DNA from: DASUPK01 sp963821705
GTDB taxonomy: Bacteria; Actinomycetota; Thermoleophilia; Solirubrobacterales; 70-9
Assembly (NCBI GenBank): GCA_963821705.1
Contig: CAWGEV010000006.1
Location: 372,001-436,000, forward strand
Reading direction: 5' to 3'
Length of the DNA stretch: 64,000 nt
Under the pieces are notes generated by a model. It did not search any database, was not told the DNA's origin, and saw only the letters and a list, made by a program, of their open reading frames with translations. Shown here in pieces: positions 33,670-40,894 of this stretch (position 1 is its first letter; every line of letters starts with the position of its first letter). Position numbers and translations under genes: made by a program.

Positions 33670-34341
33670 TCAGGCAGAACGCCGCCAATGCGGCGCCCGG
33701 AGGCGCGCCGGGTCATTTGAAGCCACACCGGCGACGCCGAGATCGGCGATCCTCGCGAACAGCGCGGGCTCGTCGATCGTCCAGGCGAACAGCCGGCGAC
33801 CGAGTCGCCCGATGGCCTCCGCGATCTCAGCTTCCACGAGCTTGTGGTGCAGCATCACGTCGCCGAAACGGCCAGCGGCGAGCTCATGCAGCAGCCGCTC
33901 ACGCCAGGCCTGCGGCTGCCAGCGGTTGGCGCGGCGGGAGATGTACCCGCCGATCGAGATCGCTGTCCAGGCATTCGCGGCGACCGTCCGCACCGTTTCG
34001 ACGATGTCCGCAGACTGGGACGAGATCAGGGAGCGCTCCAGCAGGCCGTGCCCTCGCAGCATCGCCACGATCGCCGACTCGCCGCCCCGGCCCTTGACGT
34101 CCACGTTCAACGCGATCCCCGAGAAGCGCGGCTGCGCGAGGTGGTCCAGGGCGTCGTCGAGAGTCAGGCAGCTGCGCCGACGGGCCTGCGGGGCGAGGTG
34201 CGCCAGCAGCAGCCGCGATCCTCGCGGCCGGACGTCGAACTCGATCATGTCGACACCCGCGCGCCGGGCGGCGTCGAACGACGCGATCGTGTTCGCCGGA
34301 GCGATCGCGCTCGCACCACCGTGGCCGATCAGGATGGTCAT
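33670..34341 (-). CDS. Glycerophosphodiester phosphodiesterase-like protein with altered active site
   Basis: 223 residues, shorter than typical GDPDs (about 240-250). The N-terminus TILIGHGGASAIAPANTIAS aligns with the GDPD HRG...PENT motif, but the HRG is HGG and the Glu of ENT is Ala. The metal pair survives in VDMIEFDVRPRGS and a candidate second His in LLLAHLAP. The C-terminus VAGVASNDPARLRAP is family-typical. It may be active on a different phosphodiester or be weakened. ATGA overlap with the upstream SCP2-hydrolase gene shows cotranscription. Confidence 0.72.
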   Translation of the reverse strand: MTILIGHGGASAIAPANTIASFDAARRAGVDMIEFDVRPRGSRLLLAHLAPQARRRSCLTLDDALDHLAQPRFSGIALNVDVKGRGGESAIVAMLRGHGLLERSLISSQSADIVETVRTVAANAWTAISIGGYISRRANRWQPQAWRERLLHELAAGRFGDVMLHHKLVEAEIAEAIGRLGRRLFAWTIDEPALFARIADLGVAGVASNDPARLRAPHWRRSA

Positions 34342-35537
34342 CGGGCGAAGAACTCGCGGATGGCGTTGTGCGTCTGCTTCGGTGCCTCGAGCTGCGGCAC
34401 GTGGCCGCAGTCGAGCTCCAGGTGACGCGCCGTGGGAAGTGCCTGCTCGACGTGCTTCCTGAAGGCCAGCGGCACGAGCTGATCATGGCGCCCCCAGATG
34501 AACAGCGTCTGGGGCGACATCTGGGCCAGTCGAGTCCAGAAGCCGCGTTCGCCGTGCGGCTCGTCGAGATAGATGCTTCGGGCTGCCTCGTAGAAGGCGA
34601 CCCGACCGCGCGGGGTGAGATAGGAGCGCAGGAACTCATCCACGCCCGCGGCCGACCAGCCGTCCTTGCCACCCGGGACCAGGTTGCGGACGATCGGCTC
34701 GGTGATCACCCGCGGCGCCGGCTGGATCAGGCCGAGCATGGGGAGCGGTGCCTGGAGCAGCCAGCGCCAGCGGCGACTTCGCAACCAGGCGAGCGCCGGG
34801 CTGAGCAGGGCCATCCTCCCAGTGCGCTCGGGTCGCAGCAGCCCCATCTCGATCGCCACGCGCCCGCCCATGCTGTTGCCGATCAGGTGGGCGCGCTCGA
34901 TCTCCAGCTCGTCGAGCAGGGCCTCGATCGCGCGCGCGAAGTAGGGCGCGTCGTAAGCGGCGCCGATCGGCTTGACGGAATCGCCGAACCCCGGCAGGTC
35001 CATCGCGATCACTCGATGGCCATCGGCAAGCGCGGCGACCGTCGGGAGGAAGGAGGCCTTGGTCCCGCCCAGCCCGTGCACGCAGATCACGGGATCGCCC
35101 TCGCCCGCTGAGAGCGTCGAGATCCTGCCGAGCCGGGTGCGGACGGAGTCGAAGCGAAGCCGACGCTGGTCGGCTATGGCGCTGGTGGCGGCAAGAAAAC
35201 CGACGCCGAGGTGCAGGTTCTGGCGGACGCTCAGGCGGCCCTCGCGGAAGGCGACCATTCCACCGCGCACGTCACGCGCGATCTCCTCCCAGGTCGCCCG
35301 GTCGGCGCTCAACACGGCGTCGGGCTGGCGGTCGCTCGCAGTTTGCAACGTGATCGCGCCGTCATCGATCACCGCCTCCCACTCGCCATCGCCATCGACA
35401 TCGACAGCCAGGCGGATGCGCGCCGAGCCGCTGGGCACGTCGATCACATCGGGATCGAAGCGCTCGATCAGGGCGGTGAGCCCGGCGGGAGGGCGGCTCT
35501 CCAGCGTCGGCCGCTCCTCAGCGTCGATAACTGCCAT
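34338..35537 (-). CDS. SCP2-like sterol-carrier domain fused to an alpha/beta hydrolase
   Basis: 399 residues from MAVIDAEERPTLES. Residues about 15-125 look like an SCP2 lipid-binding domain (IRLAVDVDGDGEWEAVIDDG, LQTASDRQPDAVLSADRATW, VAFREGRLSVRQNLHLGVGF). Residues about 145-399 are an alpha/beta hydrolase: VHGLGGTKAS oxyanion loop, nucleophile Ser in LIGNSMGGRVAI, acid in WGRHDQLVP, His in CGHVPQLEAP. Fusing a lipid carrier to an esterase suggests a hydrophobic ester or acyl substrate. CATACT with 6 nt spacing precedes the ATG. It is followed by the GDPD-like gene in an ATGA overlap. Confidence 0.83.
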   Translation of the reverse strand: MAVIDAEERPTLESRPPAGLTALIERFDPDVIDVPSGSARIRLAVDVDGDGEWEAVIDDGAITLQTASDRQPDAVLSADRATWEEIARDVRGGMVAFREGRLSVRQNLHLGVGFLAATSAIADQRRLRFDSVRTRLGRISTLSAGEGDPVICVHGLGGTKASFLPTVAALADGHRVIAMDLPGFGDSVKPIGAAYDAPYFARAIEALLDELEIERAHLIGNSMGGRVAIEMGLLRPERTGRMALLSPALAWLRSRRWRWLLQAPLPMLGLIQPAPRVITEPIVRNLVPGGKDGWSAAGVDEFLRSYLTPRGRVAFYEAARSIYLDEPHGERGFWTRLAQMSPQTLFIWGRHDQLVPLAFRKHVEQALPTARHLELDCGHVPQLEAPKQTHNAIREFFAR

Positions 35538-35543
35538 ACGAAG

Positions 35544-35549
35544 AGTATG
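35544..35549 (-). promoter_or_regulatory. -10 element CATACT for the SCP2-hydrolase operon
   Basis: On the minus strand CATACT-CTTCGT-ATG gives the 6-nt leaderless spacing. The divergent gene starting about 35625 has TAGCGT at 35611-35616. Confidence 0.4.
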
Positions 35550-35618
35550 GAGCTCCTGCGCGCAGCTGCGCGGCGCGAGTACCGGGCAGGTTGAGCGCGT
35601 CCCGGCGGCGTAGCGTAT

Positions 35619-36251
35619 GTGGACGTGCGAATCAGCCAGGCGCTCCTCAGTACCGAGCCGGATCGAGTCCCCGCCGCTCTCCAAGGTGCGGCCCGACTGA
35701 TGACGACGACGAGCGCCGAGGAGTGCCTCGAGCAGCTGCTGCCGCAGCGCGCCTCGGCGAGCACCATCAGCTCGCTGGTCTCGGGAATCGACCACGTCGG
35801 CTTCATGGCGGCCCCCGAGGACGAGGGAGCGCTCAACTCGGCCGCCGCGGAAGCCGGGTTCGGCTCCGACGGGCACACCTTCCCGAGCACGATCCTGACG
35901 AGGCAGCTCGCACAGCTCGCGGGCCGGACGGTGCCCACCACGATCTTCGAGGCCCTCGCCGCCGACCCAGATCGCGGGTCGCTGAGGGTCGAGGTCGCGA
36001 TACCGCGCGGCATCGAGCGCAATGCCCTCGAGGACTGGATTCGCCAGGGAATCGGTGCGCACCTGGCATTCGGGGTGAGCAGCCCAGCGCGCTTCGGTGT
36101 GCTGGGCGAGCTGGTGGAGGCCCAGGGATTCCGATCGCCGGCCTCGCTTCAGGGTCACCCGTGCACCAATCCCGCCTCGGGGGTCACCGCCCTGTTCTTC
36201 GATCGCCGTCCCGCAGAGCCCCTTGGCCTCGAGTTCTGCCACTACGCCTGA
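35619..36251 (+). CDS. Hypothetical protein with VOC-like features
   Basis: 210 residues from the GTG at 35619, or 208 from the GTG at 35625, which better fits the TAGCGT box 8 nt upstream. The segment SSLVSGIDHVGFMAAPEDEG resembles the first strand of a VOC domain, and ALFFDRRPAEPLGLEFCHYA resembles a closing Glu-containing strand. In between, TFPSTILTRQLAQLAGRTVP and GIGAHLAFGVSSPARFGVL are unlike standard glyoxalases. It may be a divergent VOC-type enzyme. Divergent from the SCP2-hydrolase operon. Confidence 0.62.
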   Translation: MDVRISQALLSTEPDRVPAALQGAARLMTTTSAEECLEQLLPQRASASTISSLVSGIDHVGFMAAPEDEGALNSAAAEAGFGSDGHTFPSTILTRQLAQLAGRTVPTTIFEALAADPDRGSLRVEVAIPRGIERNALEDWIRQGIGAHLAFGVSSPARFGVLGELVEAQGFRSPASLQGHPCTNPASGVTALFFDRRPAEPLGLEFCHYA

Positions 36252-36334
36252 GCCAGTCAGTGCCCGCGCGACTTTGGCTGGGGGTCGGAAGCGCTCAGGC
36301 GACCGGGGATGCATCGTCTGTCAGGCTGGTGGCG

Positions 36335-37120
36335 ATGACGCCGCTATCGGAGCTTGGGGGGAAGCGACTTCCGTTCCTGCGCTGGTCGATGGTGCGCATG
36401 CTGTTGGGCAGGCGGCGCATGGAGACCGAGTGGCAGGTGGGCGACGGGCGGGAGTTGGCGCTTGCCAGGCACGTCGAGGCCGAGGCTCGTCAGGGCGACC
36501 TCGACGATGTGATCCGCGTCATCGATGACTTCGCGTACCACCGCAGCTTCCTGATCAATGTCGGCGACGAGAAGGGCGAGATCCTGGACGCGGCGATCCG
36601 GCGGACCACGCCCCGCCGGCTGCTCGAACTGGGGACCTACTGCGGCTACAGCGCCCTGCGTTCCGCCCGGGTGATGCCCGACGGGGCACGGCTTGTGTCG
36701 ATCGAGTTCAACGCCGAGAACGCTGCGATCGCACGCCGTATCTGGGACCACGCCGGCATCGGCGAGGAGCTGACGGTGCTCGTCGGGACGCTCGGGGACG
36801 GGGACAAGACGATCACAAAGCTCGAGTCTGAGCACGGCTTCGCCAGCGGATCGCTGGACTTCGTGTTCATCGATCACGACAAGTCTGCCTATCTTGCCGA
36901 CCTCGGGCGGATCCTGGACCAGGGCTGGCTGCACACCGGCTCGGTGGTCGTCGCCGACAACATCAGGCAGCCTGGAGCGCCCGACTACCGCGAGTTCATG
37001 CAGACCGAGGAAGGACGCACCTGGCGGACGAGCGAGCACGAAACCCACCTCGAGTACCAATCGCTGCTCAAGGACCTGGTGCTCGAATCGGAATACCTGG
37101 GACGCCGGCAGGGGACATAG
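36335..37120 (+). CDS. Catechol-O-methyltransferase-type SAM methyltransferase
   Basis: 261 residues. The segment LINVGDEKGEILDAAIRRTT and the SAM-binding LLELGTYCGYSALRSARVMP closely follow the COMT pattern. The metal/catalytic region is DFVFIDHDKSAYLADLGRIL and VVADNIRQPGAPDYREFM. It would transfer a methyl group from SAM to a catechol-like hydroxyl using a divalent metal. The ATG at 36335 gives a short N-terminal arm; a GTG 6 nt earlier is possible. It stands alone between opposing genes. Confidence 0.88.
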   Translation: MTPLSELGGKRLPFLRWSMVRMLLGRRRMETEWQVGDGRELALARHVEAEARQGDLDDVIRVIDDFAYHRSFLINVGDEKGEILDAAIRRTTPRRLLELGTYCGYSALRSARVMPDGARLVSIEFNAENAAIARRIWDHAGIGEELTVLVGTLGDGDKTITKLESEHGFASGSLDFVFIDHDKSAYLADLGRILDQGWLHTGSVVVADNIRQPGAPDYREFMQTEEGRTWRTSEHETHLEYQSLLKDLVLESEYLGRRQGT

Positions 37121-37141
37121 CTCGCCACTCCTGCAACGTCC

Positions 37142-38029
37142 TCACCGGTACGCCGGATCGGTCACGCGAAGCGGCGCGGGGATCAGAGCCGCGCCCGCGA
37201 TGACGAGTCCGAACGCGATCATCCGTCCGGCGATCGCCACCGCCCCGGTCCCGATCGAATCACGGAAGACCAGGACGCCGCCGACGATCGCGACGAGGTT
37301 GGCCGCCACCGAGGTGAGGGCGATGACCTCGACGCCGGGGCCGACCTGCAGGGCGCGGGCAGAGGCATAGAAGGCGATCACCGAGGCGACCAACGCCGCG
37401 AACGCCCACGGGCTGACCAGCTCGAGCACCCCACCCTGAACGGCGTGGGTGAGGAACTTGAGCGCGATGTCGGAAATGCCGAACAGCGCGCCGGCGGCCG
37501 CACCGAGGAGCAGGCCCTCTCTTGCCTGGAAGACGCGGAGGCGGCCCGCCATCGCGGCAAGCCCGGTGGCGAAAAGCAGGACGCCGCATTCGACGGTGAT
37601 CAAGGCGGCAAGCGCGTATCCCGGAGGATGGCTGGGCTGCGCCCCTTGGGTGATCCCGATGACGGCGAGCCCCACAGCTGTGATGGCCAGGCCGATCCAC
37701 TGCCGGCTACCGAGGTGAAAGCCGAAGAACCGCTCGGCGAGCACCGCGAGGAAGACGAGTCCGCTCGCGAGGACGGCCTGTACGACCGACAATGGCGCGA
37801 GCGCGAGGGCGCCGACATGGAGCCCCCAGGCGCCCACTGCCACCAGCCAGCCCACCGCGAACCACTTGGAGCGGAAGAGCTCGACGGCGCTTCGCAGGGG
37901 GTGCCAAACGAGCACGGGCGGCGCGGAGACGGCGCCGCGCTGCTTGAGCAGAAAGGAGACGCTCGTAACGAGCGCGCAGGCCAGGGCGAGCGCGAGTCCG
38001 AAGGTCACAGCGCGAGGCATCTTCTCCAA
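37142..38029 (-). CDS. DMT/EamA-like or NIPA-like membrane transporter
   Basis: 295 residues with about nine hydrophobic helices and no soluble domain. The layout SVVQAVLASGLVFLAVLAER after a first pair of helices, and GVEVIALTSVAANLVAIVGG in the second half, fits the two-repeat DMT superfamily (EamA or NIPA/DUF-type). The direction and substrate are unknown. Start at 38029 or 38020 (MPRAVTFGLAL). The 78 nt upstream hold no clear promoter. Confidence 0.75.
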   Translation of the reverse strand: MEKMPRAVTFGLALALACALVTSVSFLLKQRGAVSAPPVLVWHPLRSAVELFRSKWFAVGWLVAVGAWGLHVGALALAPLSVVQAVLASGLVFLAVLAERFFGFHLGSRQWIGLAITAVGLAVIGITQGAQPSHPPGYALAALITVECGVLLFATGLAAMAGRLRVFQAREGLLLGAAAGALFGISDIALKFLTHAVQGGVLELVSPWAFAALVASVIAFYASARALQVGPGVEVIALTSVAANLVAIVGGVLVFRDSIGTGAVAIAGRMIAFGLVIAGAALIPAPLRVTDPAYR

Positions 38030-38107
38030 CGGCCGTCATGTCTGCCGGCTGGTCTTTGCCGCGCGATTGCCCGAGTGACTACCGGGAACCGGCGCCCGGT
38101 ACGGAGG

Positions 38108-38479
38108 TCACCGCGTCGCGTCGCGAGAGGCGAGCGGCACCCGTCGTTCTCGATGGAGGCGGGCAACCTCGTCCAGGACTTCGCGGCGGGCGCCGAACTT
38201 CCGCTCGTAGCCGCGTACCCGCTTGATCGCGACGACGTCGGCCTTGTCGAGTGCGCTCACAACCTCACCGCTGCTGAGGGCGTCGTAGCCGGGCAACGGT
38301 TCCTCCTGGCGCAGCCAGCGGAGCTTGTCGAACACCGCCTGGCGACCCTCGTGGTTCCGCTCATAGCTTTCGACCTCCGCCAGCTCGACCTGCGAATGGC
38401 TGGAGAGGGAAGCGATCAGTTCTTTCGCCTTGAGGTCGTCGTAGCCGGCAATCGGCTCACTGGCGGTGGGGGTGTTCAT
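38108..38479 (-). CDS. Protein with two copies of a GYD...YER helical domain
   Basis: 123 residues. Copy 1 (about 10-57) opens IAGYDDLKAKELIASL and includes VESYERNHEGRQAVFDKL. Copy 2 (about 62-112) opens LPGYDALSSGEVVSAL and includes VRGYERKFGARREVLDEV. This helical module is common at the C-termini of actinobacterial lipid-droplet- or envelope-associated proteins (I recall it as DUF8129-like, not verified). It is probably a protein-protein interaction unit. Its ATG overlaps the TGA of a proline-rich ORF upstream (ATGA). Confidence 0.72.
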   Translation of the reverse strand: MNTPTASEPIAGYDDLKAKELIASLSSHSQVELAEVESYERNHEGRQAVFDKLRWLRQEEPLPGYDALSSGEVVSALDKADVVAIKRVRGYERKFGARREVLDEVARLHRERRVPLASRDATR

Positions 38480-38607
38480 CTTCGTGTCTCCAGTCGTGGG
38501 GATCCGGCGGGCAGAATCGAAGGGGGCGGAATCGGGGAGGCAGCAGGAATCGGGGATGCAGGTGGCATCGGGGACACCGGAGGAATTGGTGTGACTTCCA
38601 TGGCCAT
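38476..38607 (-). CDS. Proline-rich repeat small ORF coupled to the downstream gene
   Basis: Encodes 43 residues: MAMEV, then six-residue units of the type (S/T)P-I/M-P-x-x repeated about five times, then a basic tail LETRR. The TGA overlaps the next ATG. The repeat is encoded by an 18-bp minisatellite. It could be a short leader peptide controlling the downstream gene, a surface-exposed peptide, or a chance reading frame. No family. Divergent from the winged-helix gene at 38651. Confidence 0.45.
   Translation of the reverse strand: MAMEVTPIPPVSPMPPASPIPAASPIPPPSILPAGSPRLETRR
38519..38590. repeat. 18-bp imperfect tandem repeat, about four copies
   Basis: On the plus strand the unit is close to GGNGGNATCGGGGANGCN. 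Four consecutive copies differ at two to five positions each. It lies inside the proline-rich ORF, whose six-residue units it encodes. Confidence 0.65.
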
Positions 38608-38650
38608 ATAGACACTCTATCAGTAATTCATGTAATACTTTTCCGGATAT

Positions 38651-38950
38651 ATGGAACAGAGCAGCCCGCAACAAGCGCCTCCTCGCTGGGACTTCCTGAC
38701 CAACCACGCCCACGTCTTGGTCTGCGTTGCCCGGGACCCCGGCATCCGCTTGCGTGACATCGCCACCTCGGTTGGGATCACCGAACGCGCCGCCCACCGG
38801 ATCCTCTCCGAGCTGGTCGACGAGGGGTACGTCGTCCGCGAGCGCCAGGGCCGGCGCAACCACTACCAGGTCAAGGCCAAGCTACCGCTGCCCCATCCCC
38901 TGGCCGAGGAGCGCGAGGTGGGCGACTTGCTCAATGCCCTGACCGACTAG
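38651..38950 (+). CDS. Winged helix-turn-helix regulator (MarR-like)
   Basis: 99 residues. The wHTH reads HAHVLVCVARDPGIRLRDIA, SVGITERAAHRILSELVDEG, then wing YVVRERQGRRNHYQVKAKLP. It is a one-domain DNA-binding protein similar to small MarR/DUF-type regulators that sit beside the genes they control. It diverges from the proline-rich/GYD operon with 43 nt between the start codons, so regulation of that pair is likely. Confidence 0.82.
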   Translation: MEQSSPQQAPPRWDFLTNHAHVLVCVARDPGIRLRDIATSVGITERAAHRILSELVDEGYVVRERQGRRNHYQVKAKLPLPHPLAEEREVGDLLNALTD

Positions 38951-38984
38951 GCGGAACGACGCTAAGAGAAAGGGTCGCCGTAGG

Positions 38985-40706
38985 TCACCGGCCGATGGCG
39001 CCGGCGGGCTCCGCCGGACGGCCGCGCGGATGCAACCCGTCGGCCGCGAACAAGCTGTGGAGGAGCTGGATGGCGACTGATCCCTCTCCAACCGCAGACG
39101 CCACACGCTTCACCGAGCCGTGTCGAACGTCGCCGGCGGCAAGAACCCCAGGCATGCTCGTCTCGAGCAGAAACGGCCCGCGCTCGAGCGGCCAACCACG
39201 GTCGCCGCGAAGCTCGGCTCCCGTGAGAACAAAACCCTCCCCATCCCTATCAACCTCATGTGGCAGCCACTCGGTGTGCGGGCGTGCTCCGATCATGAGG
39301 AAGAGCACATCGGCTTCGACGCTCTCCTCGCTGCCGTCGGCACGATCACGAAGCACGAGCCGCTCCAGCCACCCGTCGCCCCCACCGCCGACGATCTCGG
39401 TCCCGAGTCGGACCTGCAGCTTCGGCTCCGCCTTCACCTGGCGAACCAGGTAGTCCGACATCCCAGCGCCGAGTGACTCAGCACGCACCACGAGCGTGAC
39501 CCGCCTTGCGTAACGGGCGAGGTGCAGTGCAGCCTGGCCTGCCGAGTTCGCGCCCCCCAGGACGTAGACCTCGCGACCGGCCATGGCGGGCGCCGCGGAA
39601 GCCGCACCGCCGTAGAAGACGCCGGCGCCGTTCAGAGCCTCGAGCGCCTGGACCCCGAGTCGGCGGTAGCTGGCACCCGTCGCCAGGAGCACCGCACGCG
39701 CACGCATGCGGCCGAAGTCCGAGAGGGTGACGGAGAGGCCGTCGTGCTCGCGCCGAAGGTGGGTCACTCTCTGCATGAATACGAACTGGGCCCCAAAGAC
39801 CCACGCCTGCTCGTACGCCTGCTGAGCCAGCCGGCGACCGCTGACCCCCCGAGGGAAGCCGAGGTAGTTGCGAATCAGCGAGCTGGAGGTCGCCTGACCC
39901 CCCACCCCACCTTCGTCGACGACGAGGGTTCCGAATCCCTCTGAGGCGCCATACACGGCCGCCGACAGCCCAGCCGGCCCGGCGCCGACGATCACAAGGT
40001 CGAAATCCGCCCGCTCCGGGTTCACCGGTGAGCCCGATGCCTTCGCAATCTCGATGTTGCTGGGGTTCCTCAGGACCGTTCCGTCGGGAAAGGCGACGAG
40101 CGGGAACTCCGCCCCCTCCCCGGCCTCGGCGACGATGGCGCGCCCATCCTTGGAGTCGGCCAAGCAGAACGAGTGCGGGATCGCACAGCGCTGAAGCACC
40201 TCCCTGAGCTCAAATGCCCTTCCAGACCAAGACTCGCCGACGACGTGGATCGTGTTCGGCGAGGTCTGTTGCGCCTCTGCCCATTCGAGCAGCATGCTCG
40301 AGATCACCTGATGAAAGAGCTCGTCCGGTGACGAGGATGGCCTGACCACGTAGTGGTCGATGCGACCGCGGGCGATCGAATCGAAGATCGCCTCACCGGT
40401 CGCGGGATCGCCCCAGTCACCCCAGCCGAGCAGCAGCCCGCGCTTTGCGCGCGGATGCAGGTGACGGGCCTCATTCAATAGCTCGCTTCCGGTGGTCCCG
40501 GAGAGCCACTGCCCAGCTAGAACCAGGGCGACTTCGTCACCGGCAGCCGCCAGTTCGGCGAGACGGGCGCGTGTCTCCTCCGCCGATCGCGTGCACACGA
40601 CGCGGTAGTGGCGCGCGTAGCGGTCGCGCAACTCGCGCTCGATGTCCCGCAGTGCGTCCGCATCGTCCTCAACGGCGACAAGCACTGGTTCAGGCATGAA
40701 TGCCAT
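38985..40706 (-). CDS. Fused receiver-like / thioredoxin-reductase-like FAD protein lacking redox cysteines
   Basis: 573 residues. Domain 1 (about 5-125) resembles a response-regulator receiver: acidic pocket LVAVEDDADALRDIERELRD is kept, but the phospho-acceptor position in VALVLAGQWLSGTTG is Ala. Domain 2 (about 155-235) is a thioredoxin-fold module without CxxC (TIHVVGESWSGRAFELREVL). Domain 3 (about 250-573) is TrxR-like: FAD site IVGAGPAGLSAAVYGASEG, NAD(P)H site YVLGGANSAGQAALHLARYA and ending GVLAAGDVRHGSVKRVASAV. The CATC of thioredoxin reductase is replaced by GGAASAAP. This architecture exists in actinobacteria as fused response regulator/TrxR proteins. Electron acceptor unknown. 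Starts at 40706 or 40697. Confidence 0.85.
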   Translation of the reverse strand: MAFMPEPVLVAVEDDADALRDIERELRDRYARHYRVVCTRSAEETRARLAELAAAGDEVALVLAGQWLSGTTGSELLNEARHLHPRAKRGLLLGWGDWGDPATGEAIFDSIARGRIDHYVVRPSSSPDELFHQVISSMLLEWAEAQQTSPNTIHVVGESWSGRAFELREVLQRCAIPHSFCLADSKDGRAIVAEAGEGAEFPLVAFPDGTVLRNPSNIEIAKASGSPVNPERADFDLVIVGAGPAGLSAAVYGASEGFGTLVVDEGGVGGQATSSSLIRNYLGFPRGVSGRRLAQQAYEQAWVFGAQFVFMQRVTHLRREHDGLSVTLSDFGRMRARAVLLATGASYRRLGVQALEALNGAGVFYGGAASAAPAMAGREVYVLGGANSAGQAALHLARYARRVTLVVRAESLGAGMSDYLVRQVKAEPKLQVRLGTEIVGGGGDGWLERLVLRDRADGSEESVEADVLFLMIGARPHTEWLPHEVDRDGEGFVLTGAELRGDRGWPLERGPFLLETSMPGVLAAGDVRHGSVKRVASAVGEGSVAIQLLHSLFAADGLHPRGRPAEPAGAIGR

Positions 40707-40776
40707 GCACTCTAGTGCCGCCCGACCTGGCCATTGAGCGAGGCGACGAACGAGCATGGGAAGTCGGAACACCAAG

Positions 40777-40815
40777 GGCCCTCGTTCGAGGGCCGTGGGC
40801 CAGTAGCGGGGGCAC
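40777..40815 (-). other. Relic resembling a tRNA-Met 3' acceptor end plus terminator
   Basis: The intergenic 40707-40894 holds GGCCCTC-GTTC-GAGGGCC, a perfect 7-bp hairpin, followed by CAGTAGCGGGGGC. On the minus strand this reads GCCCCCGCTA then the hairpin, the same order as acceptor end plus terminator at the 53.8-kb site. The TTCGAAT T-loop is not preserved (CGGATCGTG), so it is degraded. Nothing else is seen in this gap. Confidence 0.4.
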
Positions 40816-40894
40816 GATCCGTTTCTCGCTACGACCAGGCGCGCATCCGGGAACAGGCGAAGCTCATGCTCTTGGACCGGCACGCGTATCCCTC

